A DNA stretch of 64,000 nucleotides. Source: Suillus spraguei (taxonomy: Eukaryota; Basidiomycota; Agaricomycetes; Boletales; Suillaceae). A model generated the notes under the pieces. The model had not been told where the DNA came from. It was given only the letters and a program-made list of their open reading frames with translations, and made no database searches. A program made the position numbers and the translations under genes. The stretch lies in the NCBI GenBank assembly GCA_016800925.1, contig JABCPU010000036.1, forward strand, positions 124,001-188,000. Direction: 5' to 3'. The stretch's first letter is position 1. Every line of letters starts with the position of its first letter. Positions 11,951 to 23,383 of the stretch are shown piece by piece.

Positions 11951-12680
11951 AATTGCTATCCCTTTCTGCTCTTGCAATTCAATTTTTGACTTGCGCTGCT
12001 CCACCTGGATGTGTGAAGCCTTGTGCATCGAGGCGTCATCATATACTTTGAATGTGAGCAAACTATGGGTGGAGCGAAAGGAGGGTTTTTTTTTGGCTGC
12101 GGTGGCCCGAAACTGCATCGAAACTTGCATTGTGAAATGTTACCTAGCTGAAACGGGATTCATGTGAATTTCTGACAGCCTGAGAATGCAGTTGCTGTTA
12201 ACTATAACTCTAACGTTAAGACGGCGTCATGGGTTGACAAAATTAAGTCAGCGGAGGAGCTGCGGATCAGAAGGAGTTCATGAGGACGTGTGGATGGTCG
12301 TAGCGCCGCGCGCATGGTCTCATGGGTAATATTGGTAAATACAAGAATAGCTAAAGGGGCCCCCTCGATCAATGCCATGCTAGCCGGAGACTGAAATTGT
12401 ATCGGAGACTAAAAATGATGACACGGCACTCCATGCCATTACCCTCATACTCGCATCTCAAGTTGTCAACCCCTCAAGCGTGTGTTTAGAGACGCAGTCA
12501 AGGTACGAAATCAACGGAATTCCAGTCAGAGGATGTGTCCAACTAACAGAATTATTCGATTTTTCAGATTTAGTCACCGGTTCTGTGGTCCACTGTACGT
12601 ATATAACCTTCGGTTGTATGCCATTTCGGAGCAATTCAGGCTGGCTACTTACAGCAGCAATTATTATATCCGGTTGACGA
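11951..12680. other. Intergenic, ERF2 to Zn2Cys6 gene
   Basis: About 730 bp with no supported gene. It should contain the ERF2 3' end and the promoter and leader of the transcription factor. Frames such as 11822-12130 on the minus strand overlap the ERF2 coding exon and look like shadows. A run of nine T lies near 12086-12094. Confidence 0.45.
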
Positions 12681-15600
12681 ATGGAACCTGTTACTGTACG
12701 AGACACAGCAAACGACTCGCAGTCAGTGCCGCAGCAGCCGAATTCGCAATCTACAAAGCCGTCCTCGAGAAAGACGCGGCAGAAGAAACAAACAAATTCT
12801 TCGGAATCTTCGCGCCCCGCGCCGAGCGCATCTAACTCTCGCCGACCATCAGGCCGTCGGAGCAATAACAACGCTACTGCAGTCGAAAATATTCAAACAA
12901 CGAGCGCTGGTACGGAATTGTCTCTCTTAAACATTTTCTAATCGTGATGTTTACATGCTTTATTGCTCCGTTAAGTCGCTCGGCCTGCTGCTGATCAGCA
13001 TCAACAAGACGCTGCGCGTTTTCGAGGCATACCGCTCCCTTCCTATCCAGCTCCTCTTCATTACATGATGAATCACAATTACCACCCCATGAACCCATCC
13101 CCTTTCACCCAACAACACCCTTCCGGGGGCTATGTCGCAGCCGGCTCTGTTAATGGTGCGACTGGCCCTAGTATGCCTGGTCAATCCTCTCAATATTATC
13201 CTATGCACCCAACATATCCTCCTGCGCCACATGGGTATGCACCGTATTATCCTCAACAAATGATGATGTACGGTGCACCCCGCTCCAGTACTTCCGTGCC
13301 AGAACAACCGCAGCCATCTAGCACGCAGTCCCCCGCACCACCCCCCGCCCCCGCGGTGATTGGCAAGCGGAAAAGAAAGTTAGAGCCCTCGCGTAACAAG
13401 GTGACCGTGGAAAAGGATTCGGATCAAGAAGGTCCATCAGGGAGTGATGTTCCGGCGAAACGAAGCACTCCCACTCCTACTACCCCCACTGCGTCTGATT
13501 CGAAGAAACGTACAAAAACACAAAGGGCTTGTGATAGCTGCAGAAGTCGCAAAATAAGGTGCGGTTGAGTTTTCACTTTGGCTTCTCCTGACTCACCTAC
13601 TCGCTTTTTTATCTCTGTCAGATGCGACGTTCTTCCGGAGTCGGAACCTCCATTGTGTCAGCACTGTAAACAATATGGTTTTGAGTGCACATTCTTCCTG
13701 CCTATAACAGAAACGCGTTTCAAAAAGAAAAAATTGGAAGAAGAGGCTGCAGAAAAAGAAAAGGAGAAGTCCACAGACGCTCGACGAAATACGTCGTCTC
13801 CTCAAGCTGAATCTGGAGATCGAAGAGTTTTCGGTTTGTCTTGAATTGTATCTCGTATGTTTTTCTTTGACCTAATTTTGTTTCAGGACCGACCGCTGCT
13901 GTACATCTTCTACATTCACAACCTATAATTTCCTCCCGGGTATACGAGTCTTATGACCAACGTTATCATCACACTTGGGAAGTATCAAAAAACGGCGACG
14001 GAGTAATCTCCGTCCAAAATGTTCCAGAGGACGAGAAACAAGTTTCTCATTCAAAACCAATCGATTTGCGGCTCGAACCCGAAGTCCTCCAAAACCTCCT
14101 CAATGCTTATTTCAAAGAGATTGCTCCTCTCTTGCCTGTTGTATCACAAGCAGAATTCCTGGCAAATCCTTCCCCCACCCCGATTCTCTTGTATTCGATG
14201 TGCCTGGTTGCTGCTGCAAGAAGGGAGGTGCCACAGAGTGTCTTTGATTCCATTCGATATGCGGTTAATGGCGTGATCAAGGCTGAGGATGTTTTGTCTA
14301 CCGCCTCTATCGCCAATGTGCAAGCCTTGCTTATTCTTAGTATGGTGGGTGATAGCCATTCTCAATTCGTTCCGAATGCTCTTTCAGCACTCTGGATTCG
14401 TTTGGGTACGGCGATACGAATGGTAGGTTTCTGTACTGTGTTGAATTCCTTTTGGTTTTGATTGAGCGTGCCAGGCTCAAGACTTGGGGCTTCACCGAGC
14501 AGAGTCGGTCAAACAGAACGTCGAGCTGCGAAGACGTTTGTGGGGTGCATGTGTTATTTGTGACAGATGGTATGGGTATACTGGAATGAGTCTATCGATC
14601 GCTGACCGTTTTTGAAGGACAAGTTTGACGTATGGTCACCCATACATGATCGACGTGCAAGACTGCGATGCTAGACTTCCCTCATCCGGCGATCCCAATG
14701 ATTTATACATGGACGAACTCGTCAGGTTGAGTGTGATACTTGGGAGGGTGCTCAAGACCATTTACAGGTCCGTAAAATATTCTTGTTATCACTACCATGG
14801 GGCTCACTTCCGCGACTGCCTACAGCCCGTCTGGCCTGATGTTCACCACGGATGATATGTTGTATAATCTACTGTCCGACCTCGAGTCGTGGAAAAAAAA
14901 CCTCCCAGAGAACCTACAATATTGTGGTTCTGACACACCCCAAGATGCCGGTACGTGGTCACCTACTCTTGATGCTTCTTGAGGAGATCTTAATTATATT
15001 GCCCTAGGGCTCTTGCACCTCCTGTACTGTTCGGTATGCATGATTTTCTGGCGGGTCTTCATGCGCATATCCTATGCTTGCCCTGCACATCTGAAGTTCG
15101 GGTTAACTGTCGAGGCATGGACTTCTTTAGTTCAACTAACCAGCGAATCGATCGATTGGCTCGATGCTCACGAACGAATGTATGACGTTTGGCTACTAGT
15201 CCCTTACGCGGCAACGTCCTGCGCACTTGTCCAGGTTTGCGTTCATGCAGATTGTATAGTCCCACGTTAATTATGTTGTAGTATCATACATGGGCAAGGC
15301 GGCAGGATGCTGAAGCGGCTACTAAGCTCAGAAAGCTTCGAGATTGCGTTCGAAGATGGGAAGGTTCAATTTCTCCTGACCACATGTCTGCCCGGCGAAA
15401 GGTAGCCCTCCACGCTATTTCTCGGCATCATTGATTGATTTGTATTTCAGACAGCCGAGATAATTACTCTTCTGTATGAGGCCACTCAGGGTCCACCCCT
15501 CCCTCTTGATCAACCACCTCTGCTAAATCCCACGGGCGGTGTAAAAGGTAAACGGGCTTTGAGTGGTCTAGAGTATAAGAAGGATCCTTCACGTCCTGGT

Positions 15601-16182
15601 GGAGGATTCTTTGTCGTACATGGTGAGGCTCGTAGTGGTGATTATGAGGATGTCCCTCAGGGCACAATTGTGACGCCATCTGATGATGAAGCTGAAGGTT
15701 CGTCTTAATGTAGCGACTGGAATCCATAGGCACGGCTAAGCTGATGGATTGTTAGCAGAGGTCACTGAAAATTCGCAGCGCTGCGGTTCATCGATGGTCA
15801 CTATAACCCCACTTCCGTCCGCGCGTGGTGATGGGACCAACTTCCCTAATATGAACCCTGCTTTGAATGGCGTCAAGAGCGACACGCCTAGTAGCGTGCA
15901 AGTCCTTAACGTACTTGACGTTCCGCAGGCATCACATACGCTGGAGCAATTTGCGATGGCTGATGTTGGCCTCCTCGAGGGGATCCCTGGAGGTATGTTT
16001 GACTGGGGTATGTCCTCCATCCAACCTTATGATGGTGTTTTAATTGCGTGTTAGGTCAATGGGACTCGTTCTTCTCTCGGTTCAATCCATCTGTCGCTGG
16101 TGTTGAAAATGCGGGTGGACAACGACAAACAGGAGCAAATGCATCACCGATGGTTCAGCAGCCCCCAGAGACTCTTAGTTAG
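12681..16182 (+). CDS. Zn(II)2Cys6 transcription factor with fungal-specific domain
   Basis: A nuclear regulator of unknown targets. The start is the ATG of MEPVTVRDTANDSQ. A Ser/Pro/Tyr-rich N-terminal region (HPTYPPAPHGYAPYYPQ) leads to a basic stretch GKRKRKLEPSRNK, then the binuclear zinc cluster RACDSCRSRKIRC, split by an intron at about 13560-13621 and completed by CDVLPESEPPLCQHCKQYGFEC. All six cysteines are present. A basic linker (RFKKKKLEEEAAEKEKEK) may be a short coiled coil. The middle region has LLNAYFKEIAPLLPVVSQAEF, LLILSMVGD, RLGTAIRMAQDLGLHR and RRRLWGACVICDRWTSLTYG, the typical Fungal_trans domain. The end reads GQWDSFFSRFNP and stops at 16180-16182. About nine introns are needed. 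I do not recognise an orthologue by name. Confidence 0.88.
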
Positions 16183-16803
16183 GACATGGCATTCCGCCGA
16201 TCATGCATCGTCAGTGTTGTTCCGAAGTATGCAAGAACTTTTTATTATATTTTGATAGACTCTTGTTTTTCGTTCGCTAGTTAAGCTAGTGTGTAATGTG
16301 TAAAAATTTGTGAAACTTTGAAGCGACACATACTGAGAAAGAATTTTTTTTTTTACACACGTTGCAACGTTGCTTGCGATTCCCTGATAGAACACTTGAA
16401 TGTTCCAAACTTTAAGGTGTATGTATAATTGTGTATCCAACAGCTCAGCATCATGTACATGGCTGACTCTTCGGGGGAAGCATACGCGACCCTGGATATG
16501 TATACCATTTTGGTGCAGAATAAGAAGCAGCTCTCTATATCCGGCGGATCACTCTCATGATATCACGTTCTACCGGCTACCATTGATGGACAAAGCATTC
16601 TTTCTTGCAGATCCCAGGAGGGTCTAAAAAATAACTATTAGGTTGGTCAAAGAGTTGGAATGGAACCTATCTGGGTCGGAGCACCAAATATCAAGCGATA
16701 GTGAGATGTTCTCTTCCAAAACTTTCATGTCATCATTAACAGTGCATACTACCGCATAGAGTCACCACCGCTGGTCGTTTACATCACTAAGTGGTGCTTT
16801 CTT
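16183..16803. other. Intergenic, Zn2Cys6 gene to LIM gene
   Basis: About 620 bp with no supported gene. It includes a T-rich run near 16343-16354 and an AT-rich stretch typical of a transcript end. Remaining sequence should hold the promoter of the LIM-domain gene. Frames on either strand are short and lack motifs. Confidence 0.45.
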
Positions 16804-19800
16804 ATGGCACAAATTGCCAATGATTCTCCTAAGCAACCACCGAGAATCTCACAGTTTCTTCCTACGGTAAAATGTTCAAGTTGCTTGCAGCTTGTCCCGC
16901 TCCCCGAGCTCGGTGACCACGTATGTTCACCACATCCTCCTCCTACTTTACTGTCGCTTCAGAAACCGCCCATGTCGCCAAAATCAACAAACTCTCTTCT
17001 TCCACAGAGGTTACAGAATATTCTTGTTTCTAATAGGGCCGGACCCGGAGCTTTACAACAGCAGCAATCCGTGACTTCCCGCACCCCGTCCCCTCATGCT
17101 CATCCACCCAGGTCTTCCCAACATGATCCTTTTCAGCGAATACCCCCAAGTGTCCATTATAATTCTGGTGCTACTCGCGTCGACAACTCAAGTAGTCCTC
17201 CAATACCACAATCTATCCTTCTCAACGGAGGAACATCCACTAATAAGCCCCATGTTCGTTTTCCATTCCAACCCACTCCAGAGCGCCTCACTACTCCCAT
17301 TCGAATTGCAACTCCTCCCGTACCCACCAGAACCCCCACTCCTTCAAACACCGGAAGTACTAGTTCTAGATCACCCCTTGGTGCGACACCCTTCCCCAAT
17401 CCTTTCGAAGATGACCCACGTCAGTCGGGCGCATCCGAGCCTGTAGTGGGCCGCTCGAGAAGTGCATCATTAGCTCGAAGGGAAAATGCACTGTTGCGCC
17501 GCTGCCATCGTCTATGACAAGAATGCCATCGAATGCCCCTTACATACCTCTATCATCCCACCGAGTCTCACTCCACGTCCGTCATTTGATAGCTCACGTG
17601 CATCTTCTACTCTTACATTTAGGCCATCGCTGGACAAGCCTCGCCCCTCTTTTGATGCTCCTACTAGACCTTCCTTTGATGCACAACGTCCTTCCTTTGA
17701 CCTACCTCGACCTCACCATCCTACTGATGCACGACCGCCACCTGTATCAGTTGCGCATCCATCCTGTAGTACTTCAACACTCCCTCCATCAGCAGGTGTA
17801 CCCTTTCCATCGTCTACCCCTGCGCCACCACCACCCGCCACCCGCTCGCCAGTGCCAGATGGTGAACGTAATATTGACACAAAATGTGGAGGTGTAGCTG
17901 GTATGGCTGGCGTTGGACGAAGAGGATTTGCAGCTGTGACACGAGCTGCAATGGTTGCTGCATCTCATCCTTGCACTATCCCTAGTCAACACAGGAATGC
18001 ATCTCTTATGGTAGACGGTCGTCGAGCAAATGCTCCCAAGTATCTGGACCTCAACACTACTATGAACCATGTCATGCGAGGTGAGTACCTTTCCCTGACA
18101 CTTTTCTTGAATGCCTTGTGTATACCCCTTGAACCCATATATAACCATGGATTTACCTACTCCATATCATTGCTTTGCGGCAATGGAGTGTGCAATGAGC
18201 TTATTCTACATTTTAAAAAGAAATTCTTTTGCACAACTGTTGAATCGCCGTTACCCCACTTTTCTCACTCACTGACACTGTCTTTGCAGCTGCAATGACA
18301 CCCCCGCTCTCTCCAAACTCGGGATACTCGCATTCGCCTGTCTCTCCACACCCCTCGTCGCCGTTGTCGCCTCTTCCCAGTGCAGCAACGACCACCGGAC
18401 AGTTTTTAAAGGCATTGCCCACACCTCCTCGTGACAAAGCTGGGGTACAGTTCCTCTCGTCGTCCCCAAATCAGGAACTTGCTCCTCTTTCGTCATCGCC
18501 TGCTGACATCCATATCGTTACTCCATCACGATCGCCCTCGCCCATTTCGAATCCTTTCTCACGACATCTCAGTGGGGAAACCGTGAATCAATCACCGTTT
18601 GCAGCTATTCCTGTTCGCCTACCATTTCTCGATGACTTTGATGAAGGACCTGTAAACCACAGTCGCGATGATTCTGACGATGAGAGCGTGTATACGACGC
18701 ATACAGCCGAACCAGGGAGAGGTCATAGAGGCGACACAGAACCCATGTCCCCGTCGACTAATTCAGAAGTGGGACTGGCCTATGCGGATGATTCTGACAA
18801 TGACACTCCCGTGGTGTTGCCACTCGATATACGGAAGTCAAATGAAGTATCTGAGGTCCGGTTTCCGATTCTCGAAGATAGGCATCAGTCTCGTGCAGTT
18901 CGGAAGCCGCCATCACGGAACGCTTCAGCTTCGTCTGCTCCTACTGCATCCACCTCGCGAACCATCGATGCTAGTACCAGCCGCACGCGCAGCGCCTCGG
19001 CTGCCACTCACACAACAACACGATCTACTGGAGCGTTGGAACGTGCAATGGAAACCCTGATTGAGGAAGGTGCATCCGTCTCGGTCCTCGCTTCAGGTTC
19101 GGTGCTTGCCTCAATGGCTGGGCCCACTGGGAATCGCGCTTCGGGAAAGCCTAATCGGTCGAATACAGTGCCAGGTCCTGTATCACCGGAAAGTCGACCA
19201 CCGAAGCTACCGGCGCGATCCTACACAAGCCCGCACCATCCGCATATTCATTCCGAACGCGTAGGTATAATGGGTCAGGTCGCGCGAATTGGGGAACGGT
19301 CCAAGGCAAAGAAGGACCGCATTTGTGCGAGTTGTAATACAAAGGTCGATGATGGGAGGTGGATTCAGATGGATGGTGGGAATATTCTGTGTGAGCGATG
19401 CTGGAAGAACATGTACCTTCCCAAGGTATGTATCATGTGGCTGGTTACTGTACTACCTAAAAATTTCCATTATAGTGCCGCCGGTGTAATCTTCCCATCG
19501 AGAAGCAGGCCGTGTCATCTTCCGACGGCCAACTGAAAGGCAAATATCACAGAGATTGTTTTAATTGTCACATCTGTCAGGTGAGTTGTGCGGTCTTTAC
19601 GGCCGTTGTTGGGATGTAACTGTGTCACCCTGCAGAAACCATTCCCAGACAAAGAATTTTACGTGTTTGATGGCAAACCACTATGCGCATACCACTACCA
19701 TGAGGCGAACGACTCCCTCTGCGCCGCAGTCTCGTGTGGCCAGCCAATAGAGGGTCCATGCGCAGTCACTCATGCAGGAAAGCGATACCATCCAGACCAC

Positions 19801-20031
19801 CTTCTGTGTGAGTTTGAGAATGGCTGTGGGGAGCGTTTAGCAGAGTATTGGGAGATAGATGGCCAGATGTTATGTGAGAAACACGCTGCATTAGCTGGTG
19901 GCAGCAGCTGTGCGTCCTCGAGAGGCGATAGTCCTGACCCGCAACGCATACGTGACGAGGGGCGCGCGAGGAGGCGTATGACGCGATTCATTGACCTGGG
20001 GGCTGCAGAAGACGACATCGACATCCGGTGA
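16804..20031 (+). CDS. Three-LIM-domain protein, paxillin-like
   Basis: LIM domains bind protein partners, often at actin structures or septa; a long Ser/Pro-rich N-terminus followed by C-terminal LIMs recalls fungal Pxl1, but orthology is inferred only. The start is MAQIANDSPKQPPRISQFLP, followed by CSSCLQLVPLPELGDHVC. The next ~800 residues are low-complexity. Copies of PSFD or PSLD occur at 17577-17720. LIM 1 begins CASCNTKVDDGRW with CERCWKNMYLPK, LIM 2 has CRRCNLPI, YHRDCFNCHICQKPF and LCAYHYHE, and LIM 3 has CAAVSCGQPI, YHPDHLLCEF and LCEKHAAL. The end is RFIDLGAAEDDIDIR. The reading frame shifts twice (near 17496 and 17557); one extra base at each point restores a smooth Pro/Ser-rich frame, suggesting sequencing deletions. 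Introns lie near 18081-18292, 19424-19475 and 19580-19635. Confidence 0.85.
17577..17720 (+). repeat. PSFD-type short peptide repeat inside LIM protein
   Basis: Within the LIM protein the motif RPSFD or RPSLD recurs six times in about 50 residues: RPSFDSS, RPSLDK, RPSFDA, RPSFDAQ, RPSFDLP and variants. The DNA copies vary at third positions, so the repeat is maintained at protein level rather than being a fresh microsatellite. The Ser in a basic-Pro context could be a phosphorylation site; this is inference. Confidence 0.7.
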
Positions 20032-20424
20032 CATATGCATTAACCTTATTTTTCTTTTTTTTTTCCTTTCTTTTCCCGGACCATTAGCAAGTGTACTCTC
20101 ACATCTTCCACAAGATATATTACCCTTATATTCCCTTCCAATTGATATACCACATTTTTCTTTTTCTTGACATCTCAAAGGGACTTTAGGAGACATCTTT
20201 TTATACATTCTCCATCTTATTCGTTATGCTCGCGACGTCCAGGAGTATGATAGGACAGACTTAGTTGATGTTTGAGGAGCCAACGGTATTCATACATCCA
20301 CTTTGCATCACAATTCATGTACTTGCACTGCATTTTTGACGCGTGATCTCAATTTATCCTCACACTCGACCAACATCCGCCGTGCTCGTCCAATTGGGCT
20401 TCACTATCGATCGAGGCTCACAAT

Positions 20425-21027
20425 ATGTCCTTCTCTTTTCTTGCTCGGTGCTGTGAGACAGCAAGAAGTCCATTCTCCTTGCTCGGTTCGTGAATACTTT
20501 CTTGTCGACATCCTATTTTTTAACCGTTGTTGCACAAAGGTTCCGTGCGGACTGCCACCAAACGTGCTGGAGGAACGGTTCGAAACCATGGAGGATCGCC
20601 GGGTAAGCGTCTGGGTCTCAAGAAGTTTTCTGGTGCGTCCTTCTGCCTCATATATCGGCCTCGCCAATGCTAGAGACCTATGCAGACCAACATGTCATCC
20701 CCGGCAACATCATAGTACGACAACGGGGAACGCAATTCCATCCAGGACAGAATGTGCGCAATCTCTTTACCTATTGAGCGGCGATATTCATATGTTCCTC
20801 AGGTCAGAATGGGTCGCGACCATACGATATACGCCACCACCCCGGGTTTCGTACGATTCTACAAACAAAAATGGCTACGAGGAGACCGGAAGTTTATTGG
20901 AGTAGTTCTGCATCGCGGCGAGAAGCTTCCAAGGGATGAAACCTCGCTTGGTCGCAGTCGATACTTTGGCCTCGTCGACCTGACTGCTTTCGCTAAGAGC
21001 GGTCCATCATCACAGACCAGTGCATGA
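20425..21027 (+). CDS. MRPL27: Mitochondrial ribosomal protein bL27m
   Basis: A component of the mitochondrial large ribosomal subunit near the peptidyl-transferase centre. The ATG at 20425 gives [20 protein letters not shown], a plausible mitochondrial targeting peptide. Splicing out about 20488-20540 gives [18 protein letters not shown] followed by [13 protein letters not shown], the bL27 signature. A second intron (about 20632-20674) leads to [20 protein letters not shown] and FHPGQN, and a third (about 20756-20803) to [20 protein letters not shown]. The C-terminus ends GPSSQTSA at 21027. The [10 protein letters not shown] and GRDHTIYA blocks are diagnostic. All frames are intact with standard GT...AG introns. 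Yeast calls this subunit Mrp7. Confidence 0.93.
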
Positions 21028-21245
21028 GCGGGTTTGTCGTCGTGATTCTCCCGCGGTTTTAAGGTGTTGGCTACACAACCATCATCACATTTCTACGCCC
21101 GTTGCACTCAGAGTACGTTGGTAGGCGGCAGTGTGCTCTCAAATAGTACATGATATTATTTTTAGCGCATCTTTTATATATAGATGATAAATCTCATTGC
21201 CATTGCTGCGTCTGTCCCATCATCTGAGGTATCTTTCCGACCATC

Positions 21246-22151
21246 ATGGTGTTTCAGCTTTCCATCGACCCCGTTAGACCTGCAGGTACGTGTTGTTCTA
21301 GTAGCTATCGGTCCCTGCGCATACAAAACTCTAGAATTCCCTGGTGAGGAAACTATCCTTGCGCTTGGTCGTCAAGTGTTAGAGTCCACCGATACTTGGA
21401 AAGTAGGCAAGACCTTTTCAAAGGGCAATGTCCAGACACTTTCCCGCGCAAAGGGACCAGGGGACGGAGCCCCTTGGCACTGCAGAGTTTCCAAGCACAC
21501 CAAGGAGGACGCGACGTTCGATGAGTTTTGGAGCAAACTTGGCGTTAACAAAGCTGAGAACGAGAAGGAGTGAGTTTCACGTCGTCGTCCAACAATAGCA
21601 TGAACATTCATGCTATCAAGGTTTGTTCCTGCGATCAAGAAAGTGACGCTAGTCAAGCGGATCTCCGAGACTCAGTCCATCTGGACAATGTACTACACTT
21701 TCCCTCCCCCTGTCTCCCCGCGTGTCTTCACTGTATTGCAAACAATACACTTCCACGACTCGTCTCCAAGAACCGGGTATGACTACTCGAACCCTTTTGA
21801 GCGTCCTCTGATATGAAGCATCTAGTCTGGTGGTTTCAATTCCAGTTGATTTGTCTGGGCCAGGTGACGAAGATCTTGCCAAGCTTGAAGAGAAAGGCAC
21901 AAAGGGACGATATGTCTCTGTTGAACGCTTGCTCGAATTAGACGACGGCAGAGTAGAGTGGCAAATGGCGACGTCCAGTACACCTGGAGGAAGCATTCCC
22001 AGTTTCATCACGGAGGGCAGTATGCCAAGCCAAATATCTGCGGTAAAATCACATCTCTCATGCATCATAGTTCAAGACTAACATGACCTTACAGGATGTT
22101 CCTCACTTCTTAAAGTGGTTCCATACCATTCGCAATCAAGGAACAGCATAA
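21246..22151 (+). CDS. DUF3074 (START-like) domain protein
   Basis: Function unknown; the family has a START-like fold and may bind lipid, which is family knowledge from memory. I start at the ATG at 21246, giving MVFQLSIDPVRPA. An intron of about 49 nt then joins to EFPGEETILALGRQVLESTD. The main exon reads WHCRVSKHTKEDATFDEFWS and LGVNKAENEKE, typical of the family. An intron (about 21570-21619) leads to FVPAIKKVTLVKRISETQSI and TMYYTFPPPVSPRVF, then SSPRTG and, after another intron, VSIPVDLSGPGDE. Near the end come RYVSVERLLELDDGRVEWQM and PHFLKWFHTIRNQGTA, with the stop at 22149-22151. Frames upstream of 21246 lack similarity, so I reject the longer frame from 21184. Confidence 0.75.
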
Positions 22152-22386
22152 CTCGGGAGTTGGAATTAGATTGGACAGTAAATGGGTATATATATTTCAA
22201 AGACGAGAGATATGGCTCGGCATGCGTTGCCGTTGTGCGAACTCAGCGCGATCTACATAATTTTGACATCAAACATTGCTTGGAATAGATGCTCGCCACA
22301 GGGACGAGTGAGAGGTGAGGTGTATGGGAGAAAAGGAGTTCTGAGTAAATATAGGATGATGTAACAGTACGAACGACGATGAGAAA

Positions 22387-23255
22387 TCAAGTCTCGCGCT
22401 TTTCGTCACGTTCGCGTTCAAGTTGCTCGATCATGCGGAGATGATTATCCCTTTGAGCTTTCAGCCTATTAAGATACTCCTCGTCGGATATTCTATGACC
22501 AAACATAGCAAATATTCGATCTGTGAGCGATGTAGGTGGTTCCGGGGCGGTGACAGGTGAGGAGTATGTTGCAGCAGGTGCTGCAGGTATAGCAGGTACA
22601 GGTTGTGTATGCACCACTCGGGATACGTGAGTTATCCTCAGAATATCGAACTCGTTGAATGCCCATTGGAAGAGCCCGCATATTACTGCACCAGTCGCTA
22701 GACCGGGAACAGTTCCCGATCTTCCACCTATAATGCAATGAGGATTGGTGAGGGGCACAAGAGAGTAACTCACGTTTCCAGGTGTTAAGGATGCCACCAG
22801 CCAAGGCTCCACTAATGCTAGAGTCGAGCACTTTACGAGAGCGAATGTCACCCCACGTTAACCGGGATACATTAGTAGGCGCCCCTTCTGCGATTTCCTT
22901 GAGTCTCTGTCTGCGCAGTTCGTACTGTTTTCCTGGCATCGACAAAACAAGTACAGGGCCGACCAGGTACTCTCGTATACCTGTATGCACGGTTGATTTG
23001 ATTGGAAATCCAAAGAAATGCATATCATACTGAAAAATGTCGCAGATGCGATGCCGCTATTCAAAGCTGAAAACAATAATAGAGGTCCTGGTGGCTGCGA
23101 TTTGACGACGCCATACAACCCTGCTGTCAAACCGCAAACAGTAGCTAAGGAAGACAATTATCAGCTTTATTAATCTGAGCATGGCCATGGTGGAAGACGG
23201 ACTCGCATGTTATGAGTACGCCTTTGGCTACCGTCTGTGGGGCTGAAGGATCCAT
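22387..23255 (-). CDS. Tim17/22/23-like mitochondrial membrane protein
   Basis: Tentatively a mitochondrial inner-membrane protein of the Tim17/22/23 superfamily. The central exons read LATVCGLTAGLYGVVKSQPP, LLLFSALNSGIASATFF, SIREYLVGPVLVL, RKVLDSSISGALAGGILNTW and GRSGTVPGLATGAVICGLFQ. The glycine-rich pattern, with several short hydrophobic spans, is what suggests the family. The C-terminal part is Pro-rich, then charged and helical (RLKAQRDNHLRMIEQLERER), ending EKRET. Introns remove about 22726-22772 and 22998-23058. The 5' exon is uncertain. The ATG at 23253-23255 opens MDPSAPQTVAKGVLIT, a convincing N-terminus, but I cannot join it in frame to LATVCG with a normal intron, so one base may be missing. 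It is divergent from the FMP25-like gene. Confidence 0.6.
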
Positions 23256-23383
23256 CTTCACGTTGCGTGAAAAGTCTGAAGTCAGAGCAAGAACTTGCTG
23301 AAGGTGCTTGTGACCCCCCGAACAGGGGTGAGCTGGGACTTCGCAAATGTTCCTCGAACTTGGTGTATCTATTCATATACATA

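Noticed and set aside
21184..21245. Upstream start for the DUF3074 protein
   Set aside because: Starting at 21246 and splicing 49 nt gives the usual family N-terminus, while the longer frame needs intron sequence to be translated.
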